Notes under the pieces: model-generated
What the model saw: the letters and a program-made list of their open reading frames with translations, nothing else
Databases searched by the model: none
Told to the model about the DNA's origin: nothing
Shown here: positions 62,046-64,000 of the stretch, piece after piece
Layout: each line of letters begins with the position of its first letter
How positions within the stretch are numbered: position 1 is the first letter of the stretch
Source: an uncultured Acidobacteriota bacterium
GTDB taxonomy: Bacteria; Acidobacteriota; Blastocatellia; RBC074
Direction of reading: 5' to 3'
Assembly: GCA_902825875.1 (NCBI GenBank)
Contig: CADECP010000006.1
Coordinates: 68,671-132,670, forward strand
Length of the DNA stretch: 64,000 bases
Made by a program: the position numbers and the translations under genes

Positions 62046-63458
62046 ATGGAGCAAGAAGTGTCACAAAATTCAGACGGTGAGTTGTTGGTGGAGGTGGTTG
62101 AAGAGCAAAAAGAACTGGCCGCGCCCGCCCCGGTCGTTGCCATTATTGGCCGTCCAAATGTCGGAAAATCCACGCTGTTCAACCGGCTGGTCGGTTCGCG
62201 GCGTTCAATTGTCGGAGATTTGCCCGGCATCACGCGCGACCGGATTTACGGGCAGGCCGAATGGCAAAACCGCATGTTCCGAGTTGTGGACACAGGCGGC
62301 ATCGTCCCCGACGATGAAGCCATCATTCCGGCCAACATTTTCAAACAAGCTCAGGCGGCGATTGGCGAAGCCAGTTTGCTGCTTTTCGTCGTGGATGTGC
62401 GCGACGGAATGACTTCGTTGGATGAAGAACTGGCAAAGATGATGCGGACGTTAAGCAAGCCGGTTTTCATCGTCGCCAACAAATCAGACACGGCTCGTGT
62501 CGGCGAACAAGCGGCGGAGTTTCATCAATTTGGCTACGACGAAGTCTTTCCGATTTCGGCGGAACACGGCGTCGGATTTGGCGACTTGCTGGACGCCATC
62601 ATCGAACGATTGCCGGTTGTTGAATTCCAGAAAGAGAAGAACGACGAAATCAACGTTGCCATAATCGGTCGCCCGAACGTAGGCAAATCGTCGCTTATCA
62701 ACAAGTTACTAGGGCAGGAACGAGTCATCGTTTCGCCGATTCCCGGTACGACGCGCGATGCTGTGGACAGCGTTTATGAAGCGACTGACGAATCAGGAAA
62801 CCCGATCAAGCTGCGATTCGTGGACACCGCTGGAATTCGTCGCAAAGGCAAAACCAACGAGATGGCGGAAAAGATGTCTGTAGTCATGGCTCGTAAACAC
62901 ATCGAACGCGCCGACGTGGTGCTGATGGTGATTGACGCCATCGAAGGAGTGACGGCTCTGGACGCGAACATCGCCGGATACGCTCACGAATCCGGACGTT
63001 CGTTGATCGTGCTGGTCAACAAATGGGACGCGATTGAAAAAGACACCAACACCGTTTACCGCACCGAAGAAAAAATCCGCGAGGCGATGAAGTTTCTGGA
63101 ATACGCGCCGATCATCACGATTTCGGCGCTGACCGGTCAGCGAGTCGTTCGTTTGCCGGAACTGATTGCCAAAGCCAACGCGGCTCGCAATTTGAGAATT
63201 CCGACCGCTGAACTGAATCAGTTTTACGCCGAGTATCTGGAACAACCGAAAGGCTTGAGTTCGGCCAAACGCCCGCTGAAAGTCAAATACATCACTCAAG
63301 CCGGAATTCGTCCGCCGACCTTTGTGCTGTTCACCAACAGCCCTAAGCCGTTCCACTTTTCTTACGAGCGATATTTGATTAACCGGCTGCGCGAAAACTT
63401 CGACTTCTTTGCCACGCCGATTCGCGTCAAGCAGAAAGGCGGGCAGAAGAAGCGTTGA
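62046..63458 (+). CDS. der: Ribosome assembly GTPase Der (EngA)
   Basis: Der is a double-GTPase needed for 50S ribosome assembly. The 470-residue protein has GRPNVGKSTLFNRLVGSRRS, DTGG and NKSD in domain 1, and GRPNVGKSSLINKLLGQERV, DTAG and VNKWD in domain 2. A C-terminal KH-like domain (KYITQAGIRPPTFVLFTNSP) follows. Order and length match the family. ATG 62046 gives an acidic N-terminal extension of ~28 residues before the first G-domain. The transcript is probably initiated at 61977. A transposase remnant lies directly after it on the other strand. Confidence 0.96.
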   Translation: MEQEVSQNSDGELLVEVVEEQKELAAPAPVVAIIGRPNVGKSTLFNRLVGSRRSIVGDLPGITRDRIYGQAEWQNRMFRVVDTGGIVPDDEAIIPANIFKQAQAAIGEASLLLFVVDVRDGMTSLDEELAKMMRTLSKPVFIVANKSDTARVGEQAAEFHQFGYDEVFPISAEHGVGFGDLLDAIIERLPVVEFQKEKNDEINVAIIGRPNVGKSSLINKLLGQERVIVSPIPGTTRDAVDSVYEATDESGNPIKLRFVDTAGIRRKGKTNEMAEKMSVVMARKHIERADVVLMVIDAIEGVTALDANIAGYAHESGRSLIVLVNKWDAIEKDTNTVYRTEEKIREAMKFLEYAPIITISALTGQRVVRLPELIAKANAARNLRIPTAELNQFYAEYLEQPKGLSSAKRPLKVKYITQAGIRPPTFVLFTNSPKPFHFSYERYLINRLRENFDFFATPIRVKQKGGQKKR

Positions 63459-63465
63459 TTTTTGC

Positions 63466-63795
63466 GCTATACATCACACGGCGATCGGTCTTGCTCGGAT
63501 GTTTCGTGTAATGCAGCGGCGAGACGTCATGCATACAGAGCGCATAAGCCTGACAATGTTCTTTGACGGTCTCTCGCGCTCGCACAACGAGCGGCTAGCC
63601 GAGACTGCGCAGGCTGACATCTTCATTGTCATAGAAGCGCGCTGCTGCCTTTGCTGCTGCTTTCTTACTGGTTTTGGCCAATCGCACACGCACTCCGGTA
63701 GCAAGGCTCTTACAAGTGCTCATATGTTGCTCGACCAAAATCCGATACCGTTTTTGTAATCGCGGCTCAATCGGTGGTTTCTCAATGACATACAA
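63466..63795 (-). pseudogene. IS4-type transposase N-terminal remnant, interrupted by TAG
   Basis: The minus-strand frame from ATG 63795 reads a transposase N-terminus: EKPPIEPRLQKRYRILVEQH, AAAKAAARFYDNEDVSLRSLG, where the ARFYxNxxVxL motif is typical of IS4/Tn5-type DNA-binding domains. A TAG at 63597-63595 interrupts it. The same frame then continues with PLVVRARETVKEHCQAYALC, MHDVSPLHYTKHPSKTDRRV and MYSA, as in intact IS4 transposases. Only about 110 codons remain; the catalytic domain is missing, with the match ending beside der. No terminal repeats are found. Confidence 0.75.
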
Positions 63796-63831
63796 CCAAT
63801 TTTAGCCGTTAAAACTTGTGGGGATACTAAT

Positions 63832-63940
63832 GGCGTTAGCGACCTGCGTTTTCTGAAGTGATGCTTTCAGAAATACTCAGGTCGCTAACGCTCCCCGTAC
63901 TGCATTATCAAGTCGCTAACGCTCCACGTGCTGCATTTTA
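63832..63940. repeat. Opposed and tandem copies of REP-family B (AGCGTTAGCGACCTG type)
   Basis: GCGTTAGCGACCTG (63833-63846) and TTCTGAA (63851-63857) pair with TTTCAGAA (63865-63872) and CAGGTCGCTAACGC (63878-63891), a hairpin. A second right-arm copy (AAGTCGCTAACGCTCCACG, 63910-63928) follows at a 31-nt period. The same motif is embedded in a gene at 55013-55039. The rest of 63796-64000 holds no gene. Confidence 0.8.
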
Positions 63941-64000
63941 TTTGTGCCGATCGGCAGAGCAGGTTCGTGTTGGTTCTTCACCGACGAAAAACGACTTGCG

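Overview
The window is a gene-dense, mid-GC bacterial chromosome segment. It probably comes from an Acidobacteriota member, class Blastocatellia or a close relative. The reasons are a C-terminal domain resembling TIGR03437 (a domain described from Solibacter) on a secreted beta-propeller protein, large sortilin/BNR-type and choice-of-anchor-D secreted proteins, a zinc-ribbon TonB-like protein, and many short palindromic repeats, some lying inside genes. This is inference: no rRNA or other phylogenetic marker is present except der and panC. I found no tRNA, rRNA, CRISPR array, prophage or intact insertion sequence.

Layout. 1-4.2 kb: a DNA/RNA non-specific nuclease (cut by the window edge), a haem protein of the plant alpha-dioxygenase type and a metallophosphoesterase, separated by related palindromes. 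4.2-6.8 kb: a Rieske-flavodoxin fusion with a small exported protein, then a cyanophycinase-like peptidase. 6.8-14.3 kb (minus strand): mpl (peptidoglycan recycling), an AAA ATPase overlapping a DUF4276/TOPRIM-like gene, and a 1414-residue exported protein with two CxxCH motifs and HEAT repeats, whose coding sequence carries in-frame copies of a dispersed repeat. 14.4-21 kb: small membrane and secreted proteins, a MaoC hydratase, an MFS exporter and an ECF sigma factor. 21-24.3 kb: a short terminator-ended transcription unit, panC, an atypical nucleotide-sugar-type SDR and a DapA-like aldolase. 24.3-31.6 kb: trmL, a DUF1648 protein, a Uma2 protein, acnA, an S41 protease and an amidohydrolase.

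31.6-38 kb: a REP-like repeat patch, an SDR gene, a 165-bp MITE-like element with 9-bp flanking duplications, an AAA ATPase with a PD-(D/E)XK-like tail, and a probable operon of aspartic protease, trypsin-like protease, glutamine synthetase homologue and RidA. 38-55 kb: a secretion-rich block on the minus strand holding two giant BNR/sortilin-like propeller proteins, a subtilisin with DUF11 domains, an MFS transporter, the TonB-like protein and a GMC oxidoreductase. 55-63.5 kb: an SDR, a type II restriction-modification pair resembling AvaI/BsoBI, a second RidA, a DUF3810 protein lacking the usual HExxH glutamate, a methyltransferase, a Gly-rich exported protein and der. The right end holds a decayed IS4-type transposase fragment and more repeats.

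The most unusual theme is repeat biology. At least two REP-like families occur both between genes and inside genes, in frame, with intragenic copies extending the encoded proteins. The AAA/DUF4276 pair and the R-M pair are the candidate defence genes. I see no large multi-gene system that I can call wholly new.
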